A stretch of 64,000 bases of DNA from Dittrichia graveolens (lineage: Eukaryota > Streptophyta > Magnoliopsida > Asterales > Asteraceae), in contig JARJIL010000009.1 in the NCBI GenBank assembly GCA_038502395.1, forward strand, positions 21,193,647 to 21,257,646. The letters run 5' to 3'. Below, one piece after another: positions 33,663-45,075 of this stretch (positions are counted from its first letter, which is position 1; each line of letters opens with the position of its first letter). The position numbers and the translations under genes are program-made. The notes beneath the pieces were generated by a model. The model saw only the letters and a program-made list of their open reading frames with translations, searched no databases and was not told where the DNA came from.

Positions 33663-33908
33663 TGCCGATCTTGACAATTAAACAACTAGCTAAAGAAGAG
33701 AGAACTAATGTAGTTAATGCTTCAAAACAAGCGGTATGATACCCACCATTAACATTTTGTGTGTGTCTATATATGTATATATATATATATATATATAAGT
33801 ATGCCAATCTTGACAAACAACTAACTAAAGAAGGGAGAACTAATGTGATTAATGCTTCAAAACAAGAAGCATGATACCCACCATTAAACATTTTGTATGT
33901 GTGTGTAT
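33622..33908. repeat. Minisatellite array M2
   Basis: Two units near 33660 and 33800, each flanked by (TA)n and ending TTTTGTGTGTG. It runs directly into foldback element D1. Confidence 0.8.
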
Positions 33909-34472
33909 AGGGACCAATCATTTGATTTTCTGTCTTTTTTATTCAACTTTAAAAATGGGTAGTTTAGACATTTTCACATTACCCTCACTTTTTTAACATA
34001 ATATATCTATCAAATGAAAAAGGTGTTAAATTACGGAAATTATAACAAATTAACAAAAAAGTTATGCTCTTTAATTTGAGACCGATCTTACTATATTTTT
34101 TCGAAAAAATTCACATTTGTAGATATGCACACGTGAATATGTCAAGACCTGTATAAAAACCAGCAAACGCGAATTTTGTTTGGAAAAAATATAGCATGAT
34201 GGGTCTTAAATTAAAAAGCATAATTTTCTCGTTAATTTGGTATAATTTTCGTAATTTAACACATTTTCTTTTGATGGATATATTAGTTTAAAAAACTTGG
34301 GGGTAATGTAAACATGTCCAAATTGCCTTTAATTAATTAAGGATAAGTTTGATTAGTTTAAACTTATTCATTAACAACTCTTTAATCTGGATCTTGGCCA
34401 TCTTTTTTGTCAATGGATATAATTGGTTTTCGCAGTTCTCGTACGAAAAACGGTTCTCGTTTGAATCGTCCC
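33909..34472. mobile_element. Foldback element D1
   Basis: One of three copies (others 46749-47330 and 49484-50144). Inner arms, about 33950-34107 and 34185-34335, are inverted complements sharing TTACATTACCC and GTGTTAAATTACG. The right outer end (34425-34472) is a MITE-1-type terminus; the left outer terminus is missing in this copy. Confidence 0.75.
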
Positions 34473-34699
34473 ATATATATATATAAGTATGCCAATCTTG
34501 AAAACAACTAGCTAAAGAAGGAAGAACTAATGTGGTTAATGCTTCAAAACAAGCGGTATGATACCGACCATTAGACATTTTGTGTGTGTGTGTATGTGTG
34601 TACAAATATGTTGATCTTGACAAACAATTAGCTAAAGAAGGGAGAACCAATGTGGCTAATGCTTCAAAACAAGACCATTAAACATTTTGTGTGTGTATA
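34473..34699. repeat. Minisatellite array M3
   Basis: Two units near 34488 and 34612 with (TG)n/(TA)n spacers, ending where Helitron H3 begins. Confidence 0.8.
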
Positions 34700-35415
34700 T
34701 CTTACTCCTATATAATGCACCTACCACCTAAAAAACTCTTACTTTTAAGAAGAGTAAATTTACTAAAATGTCCCTCCTTAATACCTCTCCTTTACCCCTC
34801 CTTTAAGTTCACAATTAATGAATTTAAACAAATAAATATTGAAAACATAATCGACAATTAATGAATTTAAACCAATACTTATAACTGAATTATTTCTAAC
34901 TATATATTTTTAATATTAACTTTTGATTTATGAGATCACCATACTTATAACTGAATTAAGTCTAATCATATATTTTTAATATTATTTTGATTCATGAGAT
35001 CACCTAAAATTCTGTTTTCAATAAATCAAGTTCAAGAGATTTCACAAACACCAAACAAATGAAAGAGTCAAAGAGTTGAAATTTATAAACATTGCATTCT
35101 AACTCAATTACATAATAATTGAAACTATGAAACATTACACACACATATACATACATATATATATAATCAACAACTTCATGATTCAGCCATGAGATAAAAC
35201 TCTTCCAACAAACTGAAACACAAATAACTCAGAGTTAGCAATTTAATTCTTAATTTCAAAGTGGCTCTCGCAAAGAATCTTCACAAACTCATATGATCTT
35301 CATCTCGCAAAGAATCTTCACAAACTCATATTAGTTTTTTGTGATTATTTTGCACAAAACTCATCACAACCTCCTCTATATTCGCCGCCGCCGCATTACG
35401 CGGGTACCACACTAG
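34700..35415 (+). mobile_element. Helitron H3, non-autonomous
   Basis: 716 bases: TCTTACTCCTATATAATG at the start, CCGCATTACGCGGGTACC hairpin and CTAG (35412-35415) at the end, inserted between A and T in a TA tract. A repeated TCGCAAAGAATCTTCACAAAC pair (35265-35335) lies near the 3' end. No open frame of note. Confidence 0.72.
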
Positions 35416-35986
35416 TATATATATATATATATATATATATAGTAAGGATCCACATAGCCCCACACTTAAACATATAACTCAAAGATCAATTCTTAGCCAC
35501 TCATTTAAAAGGGCAAAATAGGAATTGTGAAAAATAAAATCCATACTCGCGCGCCTCCTATAAGACTTCCTCGCGAAGGTGCATTTCAACTACTTGCAAC
35601 TACTCCAAAAGAAAGAACTTCACATCATCACAAAGTAAGTTAATTAATTGTATACAACCAAATAAAAAACATAAATAAATTCATATATCTTCCAAGTGCA
35701 CTTTTAGTTGATTCTTTATTAGTAATGATATCAAAACCAGAATATAACAGTTAAAAGTGCACAACATACTTGTATTTAAATGTATACATACTATAAGTAC
35801 ACATTTTAAATGTATTATCCTGTTTTTAAATGTTATTATACACTTTTCATAATTAAATGTGTCCAAAGTTAATAAAACAAATAATTTTTACTATATTTTT
35901 CAACATAAATTCGATCGAGCACCTTAAATTAAACATGACACACATTGGATCACGTTTGACAAAAGATCGAATGCATTACATAAAGA
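35416..35986. other. Repeat E left-end copy and AT-rich sequence
   Basis: (TA)n, then 35440-35560, which matches 50243-50370 (shared TAGCCACTCATTTAAAAG and CCTCCTATAAGACTTCCTC). Beyond 35640 I see only AT-rich sequence without a recognisable feature. Confidence 0.5.
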
Positions 35987-36242
35987 CACTACAACAAAAT
36001 GCACAAACAAATTTCTTCGACGTAAAAAACACACATATGCATACATCCCCACCATTGGATCACATTTGACAAAGCAAAAATTCCTTTTAAAGATTACATA
36101 TATGAAAGCAAGCTTGTTGCTATTACATGTTCGTTTATTTAATAAACACACGAACATGAACAAGATTTTTCATTTGTTTAATTAAACAAACGAACATGAA
36201 CACGAAAAAGCTCTCTTCGGTTCGTTTAAATATATGTGTGTG

Positions 36243-36307
<65 letters not shown>

Positions 36308-38439
36308 ATCTTAGCCGAAATTTGAATACCTAAAACTTAATTAAAAGTGTATTCTTTATTATGTTATGTTTATCGCCCACTAGTTGATTGTGAGCTTTGT
36401 ACTCGCTCTCAATTGAAGAAAGGGACGAGGCCCGCCTCCTCTATATGTTGATGAAAGGTCACGTCTACAAGTGGTAAGTTTTGTTATACAGGTTTTAGAA
36501 AAATTAATTATTACAAGTTGAACCAACTGCTAATTTCCTATACACAACCATGTTGAAGTTCTTGGATTGGTTGTATCCTTGGAAAGAAATTCTTTATTAC
36601 TTAGTGTTTTGTATTTTATTAACACCTAAGCGTCATGATTATTCTTTTTTTCTCTTAGGAGTACCCCATTTTGTATTTTGTTCACACTCAGATTTGTATT
36701 TTACTATGATTCTGGTCATCAACCAAACACTATGTTCATAGACATTGTTGTGTTTCATTTAAAATTATTTATATGTATTCATTAACATATTAGATATATT
36801 TTACATCTTAATTTTAGTTGCTTTGTGGAAGCAAGAATTAGTAAAATTTTATTTTTGTTACTATATATAGGAAGCATATAAGAGGCGTGTGATTGAGAAG
36901 TATGGGGAGGACACTCATGTACACTCATACCATGAAAGCATATGGGAGGAATGTGCGGGAGGGCATATAAGAGGCGTGTGATTGTATGGGTCAGATAAGC
37001 ATGCAGATCCAACATTCCTAGGGTCATCTAGTAGTGGATCCTTTGTTTAGGGTGTAGTACGTAGTTGAAGAGGTAGGTTTGTTCATCTTTAATTTTTTTT
37101 ATCTCTTAATTATGTCAAAATGGGTTACTTCCAACAAGTACACCCTATAACAAAACAGGGTTACTTTAAATATATTTTTATTTTATTGTTGACAAGGAAT
37201 AAAATGACTCCTAACATTCAAAAGATGCATGAAGGGTTGGTTGTGTGTGTGTGCGTTCGGATGGTCCCATTAGAATTGATTATTTCCAATTATTTTTTAT
37301 CATTTCCTCTGTGTGTTTTGATGATCTCCATGAATTGTTGAGTTGAAACTTTTTTTATTGGTAAAAATGTACCAAGGGGTTGTGTCATTATAACTACTAC
37401 CGTACTACCTAGGAAATCTAACAAATCTGACTAGATAATTAAACTTGGGTTTATTTGAATTTCAATTAGAATTTAGTCAAGTTATTGTTAAGCATATGGT
37501 TATGATGTTTAGTATAGATTGTGACATTCTTATGTAAATGGGTCTTAGGTATGCTTTAAATGGGTCCTGGACTTGTTATAAATGGGTCATGGATCTCCAC
37601 TTTTATTTTTTTATTTGAAATGGACCATGGACTTGGATGAAATATGGGTTAAAATAGACTCGAGTTATATTGGTTGGTTGACCCATTAACAATTAGTTTG
37701 TTCTTTTAGTTTTTAGTAATGATTGATGTTTATATAATTAGGTTAATATATTTTATTTTTGTAGGTGCAAAGATTAACACAATTGGTGGAGGATATGCAA
37801 GAACGAGAGAAAAAGAAAAAAGGGATATAGAACGTGAAAAAGAGAGGAGGAGCTTGCTCGGAAAGAAATGGAAGAGTACAAAACAAAAATGGATGAGAAG
37901 CTTGCCTCTTTCTTTGCACGCTATTCAAATTCCGACCCTTCAAGTGATCGCTAAACTTTATTATATGCTTTATATATTATATAGTTAATATATTATTACC
38001 GAATATTATATATTTTGGAATTATTATCCGACTAAAAATTTACCATGAGGTATTATTAGTTGATATTTTGGGAAGTTAGTATATGATATTTTGGAACTTT
38101 ACTATGGGATTGGGTTGCAAATCTGTGAGAAAGGTGGCTATTGCAAATCCGTGAGAAGATGTCTGTGGATAATCCGTTGGTAAAGATGGCCTGGGTAAAA
38201 ATGACCGTTGCAAATCCAGAGGTAAAGATGGTCGTTGCAAATGCATGGGAAAAACAGCCGTTGCACATCGATTTCCCATGGACGAAATCCGAGGAGAATC
38301 CATGGGAAATATGAGGAAAATGGGTTTCCCAAGACGGTTTTATCCACGATCAAATTTCATGGGAACTCTGAGTGAAACGGCCTATTCTCACGAGATTCCC
38401 ACGGATTTTTCTCACCAAAAAGGGCATTATTTTGTAGTG
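35987..38439 (+). mobile_element. CACTA-2, degraded CACTA element
   Basis: The left end CACTACAACAAAATGC and the right end, whose complement is CACTACAAAATAATGC, match with an indel. The right subterminal zone (38100-38330) repeats GTTGCAAATCC and GTAAAGATGG words, as CACTA ends do. A 60-base (TA)n tract lies at 36246-36305. Flanking triplets (AGA and TGA) differ at one base, so the target duplication is unconfirmed. Confidence 0.58.
36865..37955 (+). pseudogene. CACTA-2 transposase-gene remnants
   Basis: Disjoint coding pieces. Near 36870 EAYKRRVIEKYGED and near 37000 DPTFLGSSSSGSF resemble the plant En/Spm-type transposase-associated protein (Transposase_24 family). At 37765-37950 a Lys/Glu-rich stretch (QLVEDMQERE, then KMDEKLASFFARYS in a different frame) resembles its coiled-coil tail. 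The pieces are separated by non-coding, possibly intronic, sequence and carry frameshifts. Family assignment is from motif memory. Confidence 0.5.
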
Positions 38440-38441
38440 TG

Positions 38442-40660
38442 ATTTATATATGCTTGAATGATCCACATGTATTAACATGCATGCATAGCTTCTTCATATA
38501 TATACTTTTATAAGAATGTTCAATATAGTCCGTACTTAATTCATAGTCTTAAGGGACTAATTTTAGCCTTTGGATCAATAAAATCAATGGTCCGGATTGC
38601 ATTTTAAAATTTTGGGCGGAGTGGCATTTTCGTAATTCATACGTGATACTTTTACAAATCACATGTGATTGTATACTGAATATTATAATTTTATGACTAT
38701 ATTTTTAACATGGACTTTATTGAACACAACTCATACTTTAATTATTTATTAGGTGGTAAGTTAGCGCCACCAAACAACTAGCCGATATGGACAAACAACT
38801 AGCTAAAGAAGGGACTAATGTAGTTAATGCTTTAAAACAAGGAGTATGATACCCACTTTGAGTGTATAGAGAGGTTTATGCGAGAAACTCCTAATTTGCA
38901 AGAAGTGCAAGAAACTATTAAGAACGTTAGATCATTTAATTAATGGCTATGATGAAAGAATGAAAGAATGGCTATTTCAAGAAATAAAAATATCTAACAA
39001 AAAAGTATGAATGACTCTATACACTAAATAAAACAACCTACCCCATTGAAAATTAATGGCCCACAGCCGTCACCTCTATGTATTTCTTCTTCACAAGAAA
39101 CACCGGCAATCACCCTCTTCTCGCTGCCGTCTTCCCTGTGCCCGTTGCCAGTCGAAAAAAGAAATAGTAGAAAGTCATCCGTCATTTGCCATACGCCCTA
39201 TGCCTGTCGACTTCTTCTCACAGCCATCTGCCTGCCCTGTGCCCATCGCTGGTTGATCGGAAAAGCAACAAGGTTGCAACTTGCCTGTGTGTATTTTGAT
39301 AGAGACCATCGCCGGCTAAACAATAAAACAGTGTTGTGCGACTTCCCTCTTGTGACCGCCACCTGCCCTCTACCCTCTGCCCATCGCTGGTGTTTTTCTT
39401 CCTATTGTAGATGCATCACCGCCTTCTACTCATCATCACCATCTTAATTTCCTTTTATTTATTTTCTGCAATTATTTCTTAAGCTGTAAGTTTTTTATTT
39501 TTACAATATTTGACTAACACTACAGATCTGGTCACCATAGCATCAAGTGTTTATTTATGTTTTTATTCAATCAACTTTTGATCTCTTGATCTTGTATTTA
39601 GGTTTTTCTTTTAGTTTTTAACTAGTAACACGCATCTTTTAGTTTAGTTTTTTTTTTTTTGTGTGTGTGTTTGTTCATAAGATTTTTAGGTTCGACCACT
39701 AAAGTAAATAAAGGATATATTTTTTCTATTTTGTAATTATTCTTTGGTGAACATATAGGATTAGAAATTGCTTTAAATTAACAACATAAATCTTAGCTTT
39801 TCCTTTGGTTTGATTTGTTAAAGGTTTTGTTTATTGGTTCAACATTGAACACATATCTGTGTGCCAATAGCAAACCTATTTTTTTTTTAACCGTAACATA
39901 ATGGGTTGGCATTGCTTCACTAATGAACCCATGTTAGTTATGTTTACTAACTAGAGGACACAATAAGCCGGGTTATTTTTTCCTCTTTACAAGCTCATCA
40001 ATGAGCACATATATATAAGTAAACAACAAACGTATCTTTATATAAACCAGGTCCAATAATCTAAAAATTAGTGAAAAAACTTAAGAAGTAAACACCATAT
40101 AAAATAGAAAAGAACATCGTGAAAAAACAATTGTACTATGTGTTCACCCTGAACACAGTTCTAAAAGTTTATTAGTGGTTTTGAGAATTAGTAAATTTTG
40201 TTTACTAATTTACCATTTTTAATTAATTAAAAATATTAATCTATACTACATTATAAAGCATTTAACATTCTTTATTCTAAAAACTTTAAGACTACTTAAT
40301 TTTAAGTAGTACTTGTTTTTATGCAAATAGTATAAATATTCAAACCAATAGTTCAATCAATCATCTCCCTAATTTACTAAGCAAGTTATGGTAACGGTTA
40401 CAACTCATTAAACATAATTAGATACATTTTGTCTTATTTTTATTGTTTTTATAAAATTACTTTAGAACCAAATAAAAGGGTTCATGATAAAAGGTAGAAA
40501 CAAATAAAATAGATAAATGAGAGAAAACAGATATTTTGTCAAATAAAAGTATCTCCTATAATATCCTACAAATACAATACCCTTGCATTACCAAAACAAG
40601 ACATGTTGTCAAGCACAAATTATTCGCTGCCACCACTGCATTACGCGGGTACTGTGCTAA
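38442..40660 (+). mobile_element. Module B, Helitron-like block
   Basis: Aligns with module A from TTTATATATGCTTGAATGATCC onward to the hairpin CTGCATTACGCGGGTACTGTG and CTAA (mutated CTAG) at 40657-40660. It differs at 38785-38860, where it holds one minisatellite-like unit without TA flanks. The 39060-39480 CG-richer part matches 29200-29650 of module A and yields open frames of no recognised family. Confidence 0.55.
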
Positions 40661-40745
40661 TTATGATTAATATGAACCACAAGATCAAAAAACAAATTGG
40701 TGACTGAAATTGCTTCTCACAAAGAAAACACATCTTACATGAACC

Positions 40746-40785
<40 letters not shown>

Positions 40786-40983
40786 TATGCCGATCCTCAT
40801 AAACAACTAGCTAAAGAAGAGAGAACTAATGTGGTTAATGCATGGTACCACCATTAAACATTTTGTGTATGTGTTGGTGTGTATATATATAACTATGCTC
40901 ATCTTGACAAACTAGTTAAAGAAAGGAGAACTAATATGGTTAATGCTTCAAAACAAGCGGTATGAGACCGACCATTAAACATT

Positions 40984-41030
<47 letters not shown>

Positions 41031-41268
41031 CAAAAGTATGCCGATCTTGACAAACTACTAGCTAAAGAAGGGAGAACTAATGTGGTTAATGCTTCAAAAC
41101 AAGTAGTATGATACTGACCATTAAACATTTTGTGTGTGTGTAACTAGCTAAAGAAAGGAGAACTAACGTGGTTAATGTTTCAATACAAGGAGTATGATAC
41201 CTACCATTAAACATTGTGTGTGTCTATATATAATGTGGTTAATGCTTCTCATACCAACCATTAAACAT

Positions 41269-41312
<44 letters not shown>

Positions 41313-41412
41313 TATGCCGATCTTGACAATTAAACAACTAGCTAAAGAAGAGTGAACTAATGTGGTTAATACTTCAAAACAAGAGTATGACCATTAACAT
41401 TTTGTGTGTGTG
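40661..41412. repeat. Shared flank and minisatellite array M4
   Basis: After the shared TTATGATTAATATGAACCAC flank and (TA)n, units start near 40788, 40895, 41038, 41140, 41228 (partial) and 41312. Unit 1 (GATCCTCATAAACAAC) and unit 2 (AATATGGTTAATG) correspond in order to M1 and M7. Confidence 0.83.
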
Positions 41413-41516
41413 TCTCCTATACATTGTAAATTCTAACAAACAAAAGTAAAACCTTTAATAGTTAAAAACCTTAAATAAAAAATAAAAAATTTAAAACTAA
41501 AATAATATTACATTAT
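41413..41516 (+). repeat. Direct repeat F, left copy (possible Helitron 5' end)
   Basis: About 104 bases starting TCTCCTATACATTG; a second copy is at 44232-44334 (TCTTATACTATAAATTC). Both stop at TATTACATTATTTT. The openings resemble the 5' ends of H1 and H3. Confidence 0.55.
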
Positions 41517-42870
41517 TTTGACTCAACCAATCCATACCGACAACCACATGGAATTCCCGCGTTTTGATAGGTATCAGATCAATCTTAAATTCATCTATCT
41601 CTATTTGAATGGTGTTACTCCTATACACTATCGTTACCATCAAAGATTTTTCATCCACGATTTTTACTTCTATAGGTACTTCTAGCTTAGAAGGTACAGT
41701 TTTAAGAATTTCACATAAAGTAAATGACACAAAAGACTTGCTAGCTCCCGAATCAAAAATGCCTGGCTCAACTTTGGCTTCTTCTGTAGTAAGTTGGAAA
41801 GCATGCCCTTGGCGGTTTGCTCCTTCCGGCTTCCTCCCTTAAGGCCCATCAGTGATTTTGAACGTAGCTGGGTAGGTGCCCTAACCGGGTTAGCATTGAG
41901 TCGCGGGCATGCTGCTTTCTCGTGCCCCGACTGGTAGCAGTGAAAAAGAGTTGCGTTGATGCCGCCTGGCAGTCTTGGCCCAAATGACCTCTCTTCCCTC
42001 AATTGTAACTAGTGGGGACCTAGTCCACGTACGCACCCTAATGGTGCCTCCCACATTTGTTGCACCTTGGCATCTCTCTCCATCCGCTTGGTTTCTACAT
42101 AGTGTACCTCATCTTCTTTTGCCCCGCATTAGCCTGCTCAACCTTTTGCTTACTCTGTTTCTCCACTGCTTGCTTCTCCAATTCCAGTTCCCAAGCCCGG
42201 GCAACGCCCATCATCTGGTCTAGGGTTTGGTATTTTGATTCATCGACAAACTCCCTAATCTCCATTTTTAGCACATCCATGTACCGGAACTTCTTCATCT
42301 GTTCATCAACCACATACTCGGGACAAAACCTAGCCTTCTCCAAAAACAGTTCATTCAGTTCAGTAATGGTTTCCGTTGTCTTCATGGCTACAAATTCCTT
42401 GTTCACCCTCTCCACTTCCACTCTTGGTATGAATTTTGTAGGTAGTGAACATTCCCTTGAACTCATCGTAAGTTGATTCAACCAATGCTTCCCCCTTCTG
42501 CAACAATAGAAGTGACCACCAATCCTTCACTGCTCTACGAAGTAAGTTGCTGGCATATAGGCCCTTGCGGTCTGCTGGGCAGAAACTTGTTCCGAACGCT
42601 CCCTCTATCTCAGCAAGCCACGTAAAACTAGCCACCGGGTCTGGTTTACCCACGAAGGTGGTGGATGGCATGATGATAACTCCCTGTAGGCGCATCCCCC
42701 GAGAATGCCTTAATTTCCCTCTCGGGCTCCAGGCTGCCTGTTAAACCCTCTGGCTTCCGATGCTCGGCCAACCTCATCACCAACCATGACCTTCATCTCT
42801 TCGGCCATCTTCTCGAACATGTTGGGAAGGATTTGCTCCAATGCCTTCCCGATTGCAGCCACTTAAACAA
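41517..42870 (-). pseudogene. Gypsy gag-protease fragment of another family
   Basis: Minus-strand gag (about 42870-41850) and protease (to 41517), in pieces with several frame breaks. Gag has the FVGKPDPVASFTWL and DWWSLL stretches (42680-42500). One knuckle is damaged (CYQSGHEKAAC, Ser for the second Cys, about 41930). Protease has FDSGASKSF at about 41735-41755 and GMDWLSQ near 41520, where it stops abruptly. No LTR, RT or integrase adjoins it, so it is a captured or deleted fragment. Confidence 0.75.
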
Positions 42871-43275
42871 AACTACATAGTAGTTGTGTATGAGATATTC
42901 TCAAATCTAAGAGTTGACGAAGTTTGCTACTCAATGTGCGTGTTGAAGCTGACTGCTAAAGCCGAGTCTTTAGCACATAGTCTATTCAACATGCTTAACT
43001 GTCACCATAACAGGAGCCTGACCAAATTACATCTGGAATTAGTCATAACTAATTTAACAATTACTAGCTAGCATCAAAATAAGCATTTGGGTGTCTATAA
43101 TAGAAGAATAAATACGATTCTCCATAAAAGATTTTTTTTAAAATTATTTCTGAATTGATATCTTGTATCCTAAATTGGATGAAAATACAACTTATGACCT
43201 GTGTATTATCTAGAGTATTTTATACTCAGTATACCCACAAAACATTTAATTATATATATATATATATTCGGGTTC
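42871..43275. other. Non-coding gap
   Basis: No recognisable gene. A short (TA)n tract lies at 43252-43267. Confidence 0.4.
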
Positions 43276-43634
43276 ATGGGTAGCTCAACTCCCACTTCTT
43301 TCTCTTTATACTTTTTCTGTTTCCTTTACATATCCTTGCAATATATGATGCCGCCTCTTTTGTCCATCGATCTTTCACTTCACTCACTATTTTCCTCTTC
43401 TAGTCATCTCTCTTCTTTTCTCCGGTAATCACGGCGGAGCAATAGTGAGCTTACCGGAAAATGTGACTTTTCCGGCGGTTATAGCATTTGGAGACTCAGT
43501 GGTTGATCAAGGTGCTAACAATAATCTTACCACTTTGATCAAAGCAAATTTTCCTCCCTATGGAAAAGATTTTGTTACCGGAAAACCAACTGGAAGATTT
43601 ACCAATAATAAGACTCCGGGAGACTTGATCGGTA
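43276..43634 (+). pseudogene. GDSL esterase/lipase, exon 1 fragment
   Basis: The only host-gene remnant I recognise. Block I of the plant GDSL family is clear from about 43466: FPAVIAFGDSVVDQGANNN, then PPYGKDF and PTGRF. Active enzymes hydrolyse or transfer acyl groups with the Ser of GDS; it is present here. Translation stops being lipase-like at GACTTGATCG|GTAAAG (43634/43635), a good splice donor at the usual end of exon 1, and no exon 2 follows in the window. The ATG at 43276 and its hydrophobic signal-like stretch are in a different frame from the GDS block, so a frameshift lies near 43350-43420. No promoter assigned. Truncated and frameshifted: a pseudogene fragment. Confidence 0.75.
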
Positions 43635-44231
43635 AAGTTTGCATTTTGAACATATTTTTGTATATGCATGGATGCATTTATTATTCATTATACTTGTTTG
43701 ATTAATTTCTTTCGGTTTGACTCAAGGAAGTGTTGTCCATTTCTCTTTTACTTTATAGCTTTTTAATTAATGAAGTGTTTTTCTAGCTATAAGAATTACG
43801 CAGATAAGTTTAATTAGTGTGTTTCATGAGTTTTTCCATCTTCGTGGTTTAATTAAAAGATGGTTTTAAAAGATAAATTTGGTAGCTCATGTGTTTGACT
43901 AAAGAAATTAAAAATAATAACGAAGGTAGATGTTTTATTACATTTTAATTCGTGGAGTTAATAGTACTAGAACGTGTAAACTTACATGCCTTTTGATTTT
44001 TATATAAATGAAATATATCTAAATTTTTTAAATGGTTCAATGGTCGTGCTGGGCTTTTGAAAGATGAAGGATGTCCGTGAACACGAACGACCAGCTTAAA
44101 GAAAAATAAAAGGTTATTTAGTTAACCAGAGAATCCGAAGACTCATATAAAATTATAAAATTTTATTTAATAGTTTAAATTTAAATTTTCAAAATTGATT
44201 GTGAATTTAAACAAGGAGCTGACATCTTATA
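43635..44231. other. Possible GDSL intron remnant, otherwise featureless
   Basis: AT-rich, no second lipase exon, no element end recognised before direct repeat F at 44232. Confidence 0.4.
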
Positions 44232-44334
44232 CTATAAATTCTAATCAACAAAAGTAAAACCTTTAAAAGTTAAAAACCTAAAATAAATAATAAAAAATTT
44301 AAAATTAAAATAATATTACATTATTTTTACTACT
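44232..44334 (+). repeat. Direct repeat F, right copy
   Basis: Matches 41413-41516 closely, with shared ACAAAAGTAAAACCTTTAA and the AATAATATTACATTATTTT end. Followed directly by minisatellite array M5. Confidence 0.6.
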
Positions 44335-44482
44335 TGATATTTGATATAATATATATATATATATGTATGTATATATAAAAGTATGCTCATCTTGACAAAC
44401 TAGTTAAAGAAAGGAGAACTAATTAATATGGTTAATGCTTCAAAACAAGCGGAATGATACCGACCATTAAACATTGCGTGTG

Positions 44483-44514
<32 letters not shown>

Positions 44515-44716
44515 AGTATGTCGATCTTAACAAACAACTAGTTAAAGAAGGGAGAACTAATGTGGTTAATGCTTCAAAACAAGTAGTATGATACCGACCA
44601 TTAAACATTTTGTGTGTGTGTGTGTAACTAGCTAAAGAAAGGAGAACTAACGTGGTTAATGCTTCGACACAAGGAATATGATACCGACCATTAAACATTG
44701 TGTGTGTGTGTCTATA

Positions 44717-44747
<31 letters not shown>

Positions 44748-45075
44748 TTAAGTATGCCGATCTTGACAAACAACTAGCTAAAGAAGAGTGAACTAATGTG
44801 GTTAATGCTTCTCATACCAACCATTAAACATTGTGTGTGTGTGTATATATATATATACATATATATATATATACACACATATATATATATATACACATAT
44901 ATATATATATATAAGTATGCCGATCTTGACAATTAAACAACTAGCTAAAGAAGAGAGAACTAATGTGGTTAATGCTTCAAAACTAGCAGTATGATACCGA
45001 CCATTAACATTTTGTGTGTATGTCTGTATATATATATATATAAAAATATATATAAATATATATATATATATATAT
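44335..45075. repeat. Minisatellite array M5
   Basis: Units near 44383, 44518, 44628, 44755 and 44918. It begins with the unit-2 variant (AATATGGTTAATG) and follows M4 order afterwards, lacking unit 1. It ends in (TA)n, into which the solo LTR is inserted. Confidence 0.83.

Noticed and set aside
43276..43634. Treating the GDSL block as an intact lipase gene
   Set aside because: It has only exon 1, a frameshift before the GDS block and no later exons.
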